A stretch of 64,000 nucleotides of DNA from Pseudanabaena sp. BC1403 (GTDB lineage: Bacteria > Cyanobacteriota > Cyanobacteriia > Pseudanabaenales > Pseudanabaenaceae), in assembly GCF_002914585.1 (NCBI RefSeq), contig NZ_PDDM01000020.1, forward strand, positions 41,826 through 105,825. Direction: 5' to 3'. Under the pieces are notes generated by a model, which worked only from the letters and a program-made list of their open reading frames with translations, was not told the DNA's origin and did not search any database. Below, piece after piece: positions 54,888 to 63,374 of the stretch; positions within the stretch are counted from its first letter, which is position 1, and each line of letters starts with the position of its first letter. Position numbers and translations under genes: made by a program.

Positions 54888-56915
54888 ATGAGCCATCCTA
54901 ATTTTTCTGATTTAGTAAATTGTCTACAATTGCGATCTCAAAATCAGTCCAATCAGATTGTATTTACATTTTTGGTAGATGGAGAATTAGATGCAGTTCA
55001 TCTCAGTTATGGAGAACTAGATTTACAAGCACGGGCGATCGCCGCGCAATTGCAAACTCTGGTTTCATCAGGTTCGCGAGTACTGCTGTGCTATCCATCA
55101 GGACTTGAATTTATTAGTGCCTTTTTTGGTTGCCTCTATGCAGGAGCGATCGCCGTTCCTGTCGCCCCACCCAAGCGGGGGCAGATGCAGTCGCGCTTGC
55201 AGGCGATCGTGAATGATGCTCAGCCTACAGTGGTACTAACGACATCAGCATTATTAGATAGCTTAAAGCAGGCTTGGCAGAGTTTGCCAGAGTTACCATC
55301 TGTGCAATGGATAGCAAGCGATCGCCTATCTGATGATCTGGCGGCACAGTGGCAACACCCAGAAATTAAGCTAGATAGTATTGCTTTTTTGCAATATACC
55401 TCTGGCTCGACAGGCAGCCCCAAAGGTGTGGTGGTTAGCCACCAAAACCTACTCCACAACTCCGCCTATATCCAGACTGCTTTTGAACTAGATCAAAAGA
55501 GTGCTTCGGTGAGTTGGTTACCAAATTTTCATGATATGGGGCTAATTGATAGCATTATTCAGCCGATATATTCAGGTTTTCTGGGTGTGTTGATGTCGCC
55601 TGCGTCTTTCTTGCAAAAGCCAATGCGTTGGTTAGCAGCAATTTCGCGCTATCGAGCCACCCATTGCGGTGGTCCCAATCAAGGCTATGAGTTATGTGTC
55701 CGCAAAATTAGTGAAGACCAAATTAATCAGGCACAAATCGATTTAAGTAGTTGGCAAAGTGCTTATACAGGTGCAGAACCAATTAGGCGATCGACATTAG
55801 AACAATTTGCAGCGAAGTTTCAGCCTTTAGGATTCCAGTCTAAATTTTTCTATCCTTGCTACGGCATGGCCGAATCGACACTGATGATTTCGGGTGGTAA
55901 TGTTGAGGCAGAGCCAGTTTATAGCGTGATTGCCGCGCCAGCGCTCGAACAAAAGCAGGTTGTCACAGTTGCCGAAACTGCCCCGAATGCCAAACACTTT
56001 GTAGGCGTTGGCAAAGCATGGTTGGATACCAAAATTGCGATCGTCGATCCAGACACACATACAGAATGCCATCCCGATCGCATCGGTGAAATCTGGGTAT
56101 CGGGTGGCAGTGTGGCTCTCGGCTATTGGCAGCAACCCGAAGCGACTAAAGCCACATTTCAAGCAAACCTTGTGGGTAATCCAGCAGATTGGTTGCGGAC
56201 TGGTGATTTAGGTTTTGTGTGCGACGGAGAACTTTTTATCACGGGAAGACTCAAAGATTTGCTCATCCTGTGGGGACGCAATCATTATCCTCAAGATATT
56301 GAATTAACCGTCCAAACCTGTCATCCTGCAATGCGGATTGACGCTGGAGCAGCTTTTTCGATCAATGTCGATCGCCAAGAATGTTTGGTAATTGTCCAAG
56401 AAGTAGAGCGTACTGCATTACGTGAACTCAATATTGAGGCGATCATCACCTCAATTCGTCAAGCAGTTTCAGAGCAGTATGAGATTTCCGTATATGCGAT
56501 CGCACTAATCAAACCAGCAAGCATCCCCAAAACCTCAAGCGGAAAGATTCAACGTCAGGCTTGCCGAGAAAAATTTTTAGTTAATAGCCTAGATATAGTT
56601 GGTCAGTGGACACAACCTCAATCAGATATAAATGCTCTCACCATACTAGAAACCCCAGAATCAATATCAGGAAATTCTTTGACCGAAGAAGCCATATCTG
56701 ACTGGATTGTGACTCGCCTTAGCCAAGTTGCCAACCTCGATCCAGATGAGATTGATATTGATGAGCCACTCTCTCGTCATGGCTTAGACTCATCGGTTTT
56801 GCTTAGCCTCACCGCAGATTTAGCTGATTGGCTTAAGCAACAACTAATGCCAACTTTGTTTTGGGAATATCCCACGATCGCCGAGCTAGCTGCTTATCTG
56901 ATTACACTAAAGTAA
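54888..56915 (+). CDS. Fatty acyl-AMP ligase fused to acyl carrier domain
   Basis: A 675-aa FAAL-ACP. The adenylation part (about 1-575) has YTSGSTGSPKGVV (about 168), the FAAL-typical HDMGLIDSIIQPIY...SPASFLQKPMRWL, YGMAEST and RTGDLGF. A C-terminal carrier domain (about 595-675) has the phosphopantetheine serine in HGLDSSVLLS (about 635). FAALs activate free fatty acids as acyl-AMP and load them on carrier proteins for polyketide assembly. ATG 54888. Followed by a palindrome and the P450 gene. Confidence 0.92.
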   Translation: MSHPNFSDLVNCLQLRSQNQSNQIVFTFLVDGELDAVHLSYGELDLQARAIAAQLQTLVSSGSRVLLCYPSGLEFISAFFGCLYAGAIAVPVAPPKRGQMQSRLQAIVNDAQPTVVLTTSALLDSLKQAWQSLPELPSVQWIASDRLSDDLAAQWQHPEIKLDSIAFLQYTSGSTGSPKGVVVSHQNLLHNSAYIQTAFELDQKSASVSWLPNFHDMGLIDSIIQPIYSGFLGVLMSPASFLQKPMRWLAAISRYRATHCGGPNQGYELCVRKISEDQINQAQIDLSSWQSAYTGAEPIRRSTLEQFAAKFQPLGFQSKFFYPCYGMAESTLMISGGNVEAEPVYSVIAAPALEQKQVVTVAETAPNAKHFVGVGKAWLDTKIAIVDPDTHTECHPDRIGEIWVSGGSVALGYWQQPEATKATFQANLVGNPADWLRTGDLGFVCDGELFITGRLKDLLILWGRNHYPQDIELTVQTCHPAMRIDAGAAFSINVDRQECLVIVQEVERTALRELNIEAIITSIRQAVSEQYEISVYAIALIKPASIPKTSSGKIQRQACREKFLVNSLDIVGQWTQPQSDINALTILETPESISGNSLTEEAISDWIVTRLSQVANLDPDEIDIDEPLSRHGLDSSVLLSLTADLADWLKQQLMPTLFWEYPTIAELAAYLITLK

Positions 56916-56939
56916 GTAGATGATCATAATTAATTGCAA

Positions 56940-56993
56940 ACCCAAATTTGTAAGGTTGCCCTCCAGCGAAGGAGCAACCTTACAAATTTGGGT
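56940..56993 (+). repeat. Palindrome between FAAL and P450 genes
   Basis: Arms ACCCAAATTTGTAAGGTTGC and complement with a one-base bulge; shares AACCCAAA outer motif with other palindromes. It may attenuate transcription into the P450-PKS pair. Confidence 0.75.
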
Positions 56994-57037
56994 CAAAGGT
57001 GGGCAATGCTACTAATCATTTGAAAACCACTACTAGT

Positions 57038-58267
57038 ATGACAACGAACTCGGTCAAATTCGATCCATTTTCTCCAGATTTTCATGCTAATCCCTATCCT
57101 ATTTATGATTGGTTGCGTCAGCACGATCCAATTCATTGGAGCTTTATGCAAGCTTGGGTAATCACCCGCCATCATGATGTTGATGCATTACTCAAAGCCC
57201 CACAACTGCATGTTGATGATTTGCCAATGCGGTTAAGACAAAAAAGCCAATACCTCAAGCAGGGTAACTTTGAAGCCTTGGCACAAACTATCGAAAACTG
57301 GCTATTTTTTCTAGAACCACCGCACCATACCAAGCTGAAGAGTTTGGTGGCAAAAGCTTTTTCGCCGCAGATGATTGAAACCATGCGACCAGCGATCGCA
57401 GAATTAGTCGATCGCTTACTTACGCAAGCAGAGCAGAAGGCGAGTCAAAATAATGGTGAGATCGATGTCATGACTGACTTTGCCGCACCCTTGCCAGCGA
57501 TGACCGTAACTCAAATTCTGGGTGTGCCATTAGAAGATCATGACAAGTTAATGCGATGGTCTTACGATTTATTTTTTGTATTCGATCAGCCGATGTCTCT
57601 GAGTGGCTATCAGAAGCAAAATGAAATTGCGATCGAAGCGCGAGAATATCTGATTAACCTCATGGAAACTAAACCATCAGGGCTAATCGGGCAACTCATG
57701 GCAGCAAGGGATCGGGGGACGCAACTAAGTGAAGACGAAATTTTAGGATTTTGTATCATGCTGTTAATTGTGGGACAGGAAACCACTAAAAGTCTCATCG
57801 GTAATAGTGTTCTAGCCCTTTTGCAGCATCCTCAAGCCTTAGCCGAATTACAGCAAAATCTGGATTTAGTTCCCGCAGCGATCGAGGAGTTATTACGCTA
57901 TGACAGCCCCGTCCAAGTGATTGCCCGTCTTGCTACTGAAGATTTTGAGTATGGCGGTAAAACGATTCATGCTGGCGATAAAGTCATTTTGTGTCTGGGT
58001 GCAGCTAATCGCGATCGCAAAACTTTTCCTGAACCTGACCAAATCAATTTTCACCGCCATAATTATAATTTGCCGTTTGGCGGCGGGCTGCATTACTGTT
58101 TAGGTGCAGCTCTCGCAAGGGTGCAAGGACAGATTGCAATTAAGAGTTTGATTCAGCGTTATCCTCATTTAGCATTGACAGACTTTAGCAATTCCGATCT
58201 TCAGTGGCGGGAAAGCATTACTTTGAGAGGTCTCAAAACTTTGTCCGTGAGATTGTCAGCATCATGA
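57038..58267 (+). CDS. Cytochrome P450
   Basis: A 409-aa soluble bacterial-type P450. The I-helix segment VGQETTKSLIGN, the ExxR motif EELLR and the heme loop FGGGLHYCLGAALAR, with the cysteine ligand near residue 354, are visible. ATG 57038 gives the usual short N-terminus (a GTG at 56999 would add 13 residues). Its stop overlaps the PKS start by ATGA, so the two are translationally coupled; it likely hydroxylates or otherwise oxidises the carrier-bound chain. Redox partners are not encoded nearby. Confidence 0.92.
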   Translation: MTTNSVKFDPFSPDFHANPYPIYDWLRQHDPIHWSFMQAWVITRHHDVDALLKAPQLHVDDLPMRLRQKSQYLKQGNFEALAQTIENWLFFLEPPHHTKLKSLVAKAFSPQMIETMRPAIAELVDRLLTQAEQKASQNNGEIDVMTDFAAPLPAMTVTQILGVPLEDHDKLMRWSYDLFFVFDQPMSLSGYQKQNEIAIEAREYLINLMETKPSGLIGQLMAARDRGTQLSEDEILGFCIMLLIVGQETTKSLIGNSVLALLQHPQALAELQQNLDLVPAAIEELLRYDSPVQVIARLATEDFEYGGKTIHAGDKVILCLGAANRDRKTFPEPDQINFHRHNYNLPFGGGLHYCLGAALARVQGQIAIKSLIQRYPHLALTDFSNSDLQWRESITLRGLKTLSVRLSAS

Positions 58268-61200
58268 AAGAACCGATCGCAATTATTGGTATTGGCTGCC
58301 GTTTCCCTCATGCCAATGGGGTGCAAGCATTTTGGCAATTATTGCGTGATGGTGTCGATGCGATCGCGCCCATGCCTAGCGATCGTCGCCAACTATATCC
58401 TTTTAGCAGCTTTGATGACGATGCACTTGAAGCTATCAATGGAAGCTGGGGCGGATTTCTAGATGGAGTCGATCAATTCGATGCAGATTTTTTTGGAATT
58501 TCTCCTAGTGAGGCAGAGGTAATCGATCCACAGCAGCGACTATTGCTAGAAGTGAGTTGGGATGCCTTAGAAGATGCCGCCCTCACGTTAGAACAAATTG
58601 CTGGCACTCAAACAGGTGTGTTTATTGGCGTTGCCGCAAATGGTTATGAAGCACTTTTGCAAGCAGGCAATGACCAAACCGCTTATATATCTTTTGGCAC
58701 AAGTAATGCGATCGCCGTTAACCGCATTTCCCATTACTTTGATTTGCAAGGTGCAAGTATCGCCACCAATACTACTTGTTCATCCGCATTAGTTTCCGTC
58801 GATCTAGCTTGCCAGAGTCTTTGGTCTGGTCAAAGCTCCCTTGCTTTGGCAGGGGGGGTAAATATCTTTGCCAATTTAGGCATATCTCCAGAATCCTCAG
58901 AACTACTTTCTAAAAACCATCGATGCCAGTCTTTTGCGGCAACAGCCGATGGTTATGTTCGCTCTGAAGGTGTAGGAATTGTCGTTCTTAAACCTTTGTC
59001 TGAAGCTCTCAAGAATAGCGATCGCATTTATGCAACGATCCGTGGCAGTGCCGTTAACCATAATGGTCGAGGTAATGGACTCGCTGCTCCCAATCTCCAA
59101 GCACAGGAATCACTATTGCGTCGCGCGTATCACCAAGCCGAGATTGATCCTCATACAGTTCACTATCTCGAAGCGCACGCCACGGGCACGCTGATAGGGG
59201 ATGCCGTGGAAATGAAAGCGATCGAACGAGTATTTAACTCTAGCGCCTTAGATCATTCTGCTGACAAATCATGTCAAATTGGCACAGTGAAAACGAATAT
59301 TGGGCATACAGAAACTGCTTCAGGAATTGCGGGGTTGATCAAAGTCGCCTTAGCCTTGCACCATCGCCAAATCCCAGCCCATTTACATTTTGATCGACCT
59401 AGCCCATATATCGAGTTTGAGAAGTTATCTTTCCAAGTCCCGACCGTTCTTACTCCTTTTCCTCTAGAGGGAAATCTATACGCAGGTATAAGTGCTTTTG
59501 GTATGGGTGGAACGAATGCCCATGTTGTTTTAGAATCTGCACCTCCAGATTCTATTCTCAATCCAAATTCATCGATTAATTGTGCTTGCCATGTTTTGAT
59601 TCTGAGCGCTAAGACCGAACAGGCTTTGCGGCAAATGGCAGTTAATTATCATGACTTTTTGCAAGAACATCCAGAAGTCGAGATCGCCCAAGTATGTGCT
59701 ACAGCAATGCGCCGATCGCAGTTTAACTACCGCCTTGCGATCGTGGTAAATGCGATCGGCTCCAATCCGATCGATACTTTACAGCAAAATCTGAGTGCAT
59801 ACATTTGCGATCGTCTTAGCGATCACCAGTCAAGTCAAGTGTTTAGCGGCAAAGCAAGTCCTAAAAAGTATAAAAAACAGTCACTTCAAACAATTCTTAC
59901 TCAGCAGGGAGTTGCGATTAGTCAACTTCTCCAAAACTATCCCCAATTCACCCTAGAGAACATCGTTTTCAATTTGTCGTCATTACCAGAATTAGATGCC
60001 AACGTATATCAATCTCTACGCTGTCAGATTGTTCAGCTTTGGGTAAATGGCGTAAAAGTTGATTGGAGTAGTGTATACGCTAATTCGCATATACAGCCAA
60101 TCTCATTACCATCCTATCCATTTGAGCGGCAGTCTTTTTGGGTGCATCCATCTTCTCAATCAAATCTGCCAGAAGTAACCTTAATATCTTCTGACATACT
60201 CACAACCAATCCAACCAAGACAAAACTAGCAAGAGATTCAGAAAGCAATTTTGTTGCTCCACGCGATCGCATGGAGAAGAAACTCGCCGCTATTTGGGAA
60301 AAGGTTTTTGATAAGAAACCCATTGGCATTGATGACAATTTTTTCGATCTCGGTGGAACTTCGATAATTGCAGTTAACTTATTTGCCAAAATTGAGCAGG
60401 CTTTTAAATACCATCTTAGTCTGGTTGTTTTATTTCAATGTCCAACTATTGCTCAACTTGCCAAGATGTTGAGCCAACTAGATCAGCAAGAACCAACGGA
60501 GCAAAGTGTATCTTGGTCAACCCTTGTACCAATTAGGGCAAAAGGTATTCACTCTCCTCTATTTTGTATTTCTGGCATTCATGGCAATGTACTCATATAT
60601 GCCGATCTTGCTAAACATTTGGGTGCAGATCAGCCTTTTTATGGGCTGCAACCAAGAGGCATAGATGGCATCCATCCGCCCCTCACCAGTATCGAAGAAA
60701 TAGCGGCTTACTACATTCAAGCGGTGCGCACAGTGCAACCCAAAGGCCCTTATTTCTTAGGTGGGTTTTCTCTGGGGAGTCATGTGGTGTGGGAGATGTC
60801 TCAACAGCTATATGCACAAGGTGAAAAAGTCGCCTTACTAGCTTTATTTGATGGCAAAATTAGATCCGCAAATATAGTTAGGCAGCCTTTTCGCAAGCGA
60901 ATTTTTTTACATTATCAAAGCTTCAGAGAAATGGGTTTTACATATCTTTCTCAAAAGTTTCCAGAATGGCAAGACTGGCTAAGCGGCAGGTATCAGTATT
61001 GGACAAAGAGACTTATTCGACGGTTTTATCAACGTTTGCAATGGCAGCTACCGATCTATTTACGTCAATCTGCGATCGAGGATTCATTAGAAAAGGCTGG
61101 CACAGAGGCAATGAAAAACTATGTAATGCAAGCCTATCCTGACAAGGTAACTTTATTTCGAGCTGATACGCAGGAATCTGACCAAGGTGTGGGATTTGTG

Positions 61201-61362
61201 CCTCTAGATTGGGATCTTGGTTGGGGTGATTTGGCGGCTGGTGGATTAGAGATCCAAACTATTTCTGGCGATCATATGTCAATGTTCCGTGAGCCACATG
61301 TACAAATATTGGCGCAGAAATTACAGGAATGCTTGCATAGAGCAAGGCAAGCCCAAATATGA
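58264..61362 (+). CDS. AT-less type I polyketide synthase (KS-ACP-TE)
   Basis: A 1032-aa PKS. The ketosynthase (about 1-430) has the catalytic Cys172 in TTCSSALVSVD, His305 in EAHATGT and His348 in NIGHTETA. The following linker keeps the pre-AT (HVLILSAKTEQAL) and post-AT (YPFERQSFWV) pieces, but the acyltransferase itself is missing. A carrier domain (Ser700 in GGTSIIAVN) and a thioesterase (GGFSLGSH, Ser836) follow. No ketoreductase, dehydratase or methyltransferase. It must receive extender units from a separate acyltransferase. ATG 58264 overlaps the P450 stop. Confidence 0.9.
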   Translation: MKEPIAIIGIGCRFPHANGVQAFWQLLRDGVDAIAPMPSDRRQLYPFSSFDDDALEAINGSWGGFLDGVDQFDADFFGISPSEAEVIDPQQRLLLEVSWDALEDAALTLEQIAGTQTGVFIGVAANGYEALLQAGNDQTAYISFGTSNAIAVNRISHYFDLQGASIATNTTCSSALVSVDLACQSLWSGQSSLALAGGVNIFANLGISPESSELLSKNHRCQSFAATADGYVRSEGVGIVVLKPLSEALKNSDRIYATIRGSAVNHNGRGNGLAAPNLQAQESLLRRAYHQAEIDPHTVHYLEAHATGTLIGDAVEMKAIERVFNSSALDHSADKSCQIGTVKTNIGHTETASGIAGLIKVALALHHRQIPAHLHFDRPSPYIEFEKLSFQVPTVLTPFPLEGNLYAGISAFGMGGTNAHVVLESAPPDSILNPNSSINCACHVLILSAKTEQALRQMAVNYHDFLQEHPEVEIAQVCATAMRRSQFNYRLAIVVNAIGSNPIDTLQQNLSAYICDRLSDHQSSQVFSGKASPKKYKKQSLQTILTQQGVAISQLLQNYPQFTLENIVFNLSSLPELDANVYQSLRCQIVQLWVNGVKVDWSSVYANSHIQPISLPSYPFERQSFWVHPSSQSNLPEVTLISSDILTTNPTKTKLARDSESNFVAPRDRMEKKLAAIWEKVFDKKPIGIDDNFFDLGGTSIIAVNLFAKIEQAFKYHLSLVVLFQCPTIAQLAKMLSQLDQQEPTEQSVSWSTLVPIRAKGIHSPLFCISGIHGNVLIYADLAKHLGADQPFYGLQPRGIDGIHPPLTSIEEIAAYYIQAVRTVQPKGPYFLGGFSLGSHVVWEMSQQLYAQGEKVALLALFDGKIRSANIVRQPFRKRIFLHYQSFREMGFTYLSQKFPEWQDWLSGRYQYWTKRLIRRFYQRLQWQLPIYLRQSAIEDSLEKAGTEAMKNYVMQAYPDKVTLFRADTQESDQGVGFVPLDWDLGWGDLAAGGLEIQTISGDHMSMFREPHVQILAQKLQECLHRARQAQI

Positions 61363-61393
61363 GATACAGCAAGAAGTGTTGTATCTCATATTT
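61355..61393 (+). terminator. Hairpin over the PKS stop codon
   Basis: Sixteen-bp stem AAATATGAGATACAGC / GTTGTATCTCATATTT, one G-T pair, 7-nt loop. The PKS stop (61360-61362) lies in the left arm. Confidence 0.65.
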
Positions 61394-61447
61394 ATCGAAA
61401 AAAGGAAAAAGCCCGTCATATGACGGGCTTTTTCCTTTTTTCGATAA
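61392..61447. terminator. 56-bp perfect palindrome, bidirectional terminator
   Basis: Perfect 28-bp self-complementary stem TTATCGAAAAAAGGAAAAAG..., with AAAGCCCGTCAT apex and T-runs. Lies between the PKS gene and convergent rpmJ. Confidence 0.85.
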
Positions 61448-61465
61448 ATAACGCAAAATCGTTGA

Positions 61466-61591
61466 TTATCCTTGACGAGCTTTGAACTTTGGGTTTGACT
61501 TACAAATGACATAAATTCTGCCGCGACGACGCACAACTTTGCAGTCCTTATGGCGAGTTTTTGCCGATCTGAGGGAGCTAACAACTTTCAT
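61466..61591 (-). CDS. rpmJ: 50S ribosomal protein L36, type B
   Basis: A 41-aa protein beginning [20 protein letters not shown] and ending with [20 protein letters not shown]. This is the type-B (YkgO-like) L36 pattern rather than the compact zinc-ribbon form; of the usual zinc ligands only two cysteines remain. Stands alone, away from ribosomal operons, as type-B copies usually do. It may replace the zinc form when zinc is scarce (known for this group; inferred here). ATG 61591. Confidence 0.9.
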   Translation of the reverse strand: MKVVSSLRSAKTRHKDCKVVRRRGRIYVICKSNPKFKARQG

Positions 61592-61687
61592 TAACTAATG
61601 CCTAACGTTTACTGATGATCAAATTTTTTCACACGGCTTATAATCTTAACACGATTTTTGACAAGATATTAAAGCTAATTTAAAGCA

Positions 61688-61814
61688 GCAATTCTCATTA
61701 TGAAAACCTGTTTTTGGAAAGCCGACCTAATGTGGGCTTTCCAAAAACAGATTTTGGTGTTTCCAGCGCCAAAGGTGCTGGAAACACCAAAATCTGTTTC
61801 ATAATGAGAATTGC
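61688..61814. repeat. Compound palindrome able to fold as a three-way junction
   Basis: Outer arms GCAATTCTCATTATGAAA (61688-61705) and complement (61797-61814). Inside are two separate hairpins: CTGTTTTTGGAAAGCC (61708-61723 with 61735-61750) and ATTTTGGTGTTTCCAGCGCC (61751-61770 with 61774-61793, one mismatch). Confidence 0.85.
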
Positions 61815-61854
61815 CAATTTTAAAAAGAGTGCCTAGCACTCTTTTTAAAATTGG
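61814..61854. repeat. 19-bp perfect palindrome
   Basis: Arms CCAATTTTAAAAAGAGTGC and complement, loop CTA, directly abutting the compound palindrome. Confidence 0.85.
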
Positions 61855-61939
61855 CTTTAATATAGTTGCGTTTAGCCAATCCAGTGTTATGCTTGCAGCA
61901 TAAATCTGCTCAATTCCAATAATTAATTTTATTCTTGTA

Positions 61940-63040
61940 ATGCTGCATCCAACTGCCATTCCTTACTTGGTCGCCTTTGCAGTATCTGCGATCGTGGTGT
62001 GGCTGAGTACGCCGATTATTCGACATTTTGGTCTTCAAGCAGGATTAGTAGACAAACCTAACCACCGTAAAATGCATACAACTCCAGTTGTGCGTGTAGG
62101 TGGGGTGGCAATTTTTTTGGGAAGTGTCAGCGCCTTGCTGCTAGTTTGGGTAGGAGGATACTTTGGGATATTACCGCAAACTAGAGAATATGAAGTTTGG
62201 GGCGTAACCATCGGTGGCGCAGCATTTTTCTTAATTGGGTTTGCTGATGACCTGTTTAACTTACCTCCATTGCCCAGATTAATTGCGCAGTTAGCAGTAT
62301 CCGCTGCCGCATGGCGCGTGGGCGTGAGAATAGATTTTATCTCAGTGCCATTTATTGGCATTATCAAATTTGGTTGGTTTAGCTTGCCAATTACGATGGT
62401 TTGGCTATCGGGTATGGCAAATGCAATCAATTGGTTGGATGGACTTGATGGACTCGCCGCAGGAGTAACCACGATCGCAGCCGCCGTAATTTTAATAACT
62501 AGTTTATTTATGCAGCAACCTGCGGCAGCCTTGATTGCTGCGGCACTAGCTGGGGGATGTCTGGGTTTCTTGCGCTACAACTTCAAGCCTAAAGGTTCTG
62601 CGGAAATCTTTATGGGCGATGGTGGTGCTTATTTCTTGGGGTTTACCCTTGCAGGTGTGAGCGTCATTGGTCTAGTCAAGGCAGTGGCGACGGTGGCACT
62701 GATTATGCCCTACATGATTCTTGCAGTGCCGATTGTGGATGCGACTGCGGTAATTTTGCAGCGAATTAGGCGAGGTGAGTCGCCAATGTCCGCAGGTAAG
62801 AATCATTTGCACCATCGCTTAGTGCAGGCAGGTGTATCAAAAAGGCTCACGGTTTTATTTATCTATGCTCTCACCCTCTGGGTCGGCAGCATTGCGATGG
62901 CGGTTTCAGGGATGCCTGCTGGGGGAACCTATGCGGCGATTAGTACTTTATTGATGGCGTATGCTTGCTTTAAAGTCTGGCAAAGGATTAGGGCGCAAGA
63001 ACTGCGATCGCAAAAAGAACAGTCGATTAGCGATCAATAA
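61940..63040 (+). CDS. WecA/TagO-like polyprenyl-phosphate sugar-1-phosphate transferase
   Basis: A 366-aa membrane enzyme of the glycosyltransferase family 4 (MraY/WecA). About ten membrane segments; GFADDLFNLPP (DD active site), NWLDGLDGLAAG, FMGDGGAYFLGF and NHLHHRLVQAG are the cytosolic loop motifs. It moves N-acetylglucosamine-phosphate or a similar sugar to undecaprenyl phosphate to start a surface polysaccharide. HHRLVQAG suits the WecA/TagO branch rather than MraY. ATG 61940. Confidence 0.9.
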   Translation: MLHPTAIPYLVAFAVSAIVVWLSTPIIRHFGLQAGLVDKPNHRKMHTTPVVRVGGVAIFLGSVSALLLVWVGGYFGILPQTREYEVWGVTIGGAAFFLIGFADDLFNLPPLPRLIAQLAVSAAAWRVGVRIDFISVPFIGIIKFGWFSLPITMVWLSGMANAINWLDGLDGLAAGVTTIAAAVILITSLFMQQPAAALIAAALAGGCLGFLRYNFKPKGSAEIFMGDGGAYFLGFTLAGVSVIGLVKAVATVALIMPYMILAVPIVDATAVILQRIRRGESPMSAGKNHLHHRLVQAGVSKRLTVLFIYALTLWVGSIAMAVSGMPAGGTYAAISTLLMAYACFKVWQRIRAQELRSQKEQSISDQ

Positions 63041-63079
63041 AACAAAAAAAGGATGTGCTTTGCACATCCTTTTTTGTTT
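63040..63079 (+). terminator. 18-bp hairpin with T-run after the wecA-like gene
   Basis: AAACAAAAAAAGGATGTGC / GCACATCCTTTTTTGTTT, loop TTT; strong intrinsic terminator. Confidence 0.85.
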
Positions 63080-63105
63080 TTAACAGCCTGTTTTAGCTTT
63101 TTCGT

Positions 63106-63222
63106 TTATCTTCTGATGCGAGGAACTAAACAAATGCCGTGAATCCCTATTGAGACAATTATCAGGCTCAGAAGTGTCCAAACTCCATCTGCAAAAAGAT
63201 TGATTCGTTGGATGTTTTGCAT
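63106..63222 (-). CDS. 38-aa single-helix small protein
   Basis: An ATG ORF of 38 aa: MQNIQRINLFADGVW followed by a hydrophobic helix (about 16-34) and a basic end (PRIRR). The open frame extends upstream without a start (KSSLETLFVAEA), so this may be a fragment or the start may be non-standard. A predicted single-span membrane peptide; unrecognised. No clear ribosome site. Confidence 0.3.
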   Translation of the reverse strand: MQNIQRINLFADGVWTLLSLIIVSIGIHGICLVPRIRR

Positions 63223-63374
63223 TGCTTCGGCAACAAATAAAGTTTCTAGACTGGATTTACTCCTTTAGTTTGGACTAATGGGCAGGTATGAGAGAGGAAC
63301 CAAAAGACACGAGAAAATTGAGCAGGAGCTTGCAATAGCAAAATCCAGCTCAAAATTGAGAAGAGAAGCAGAAC

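Larger units (their letters stand above)
61592..61939. other. Palindrome-rich divergent region, rpmJ / wecA-like
   Basis: No gene. Most is occupied by a three-way-junction palindrome (61688-61814) and a simple palindrome (61814-61854). Promoters of both genes must fit in the remainder. Confidence 0.6.

Noticed and set aside
54888..61362. Olefin synthase (Ols) pathway
   Set aside because: FAAL and KS are present but ketoreductase, sulfotransferase and acyltransferase domains are absent.
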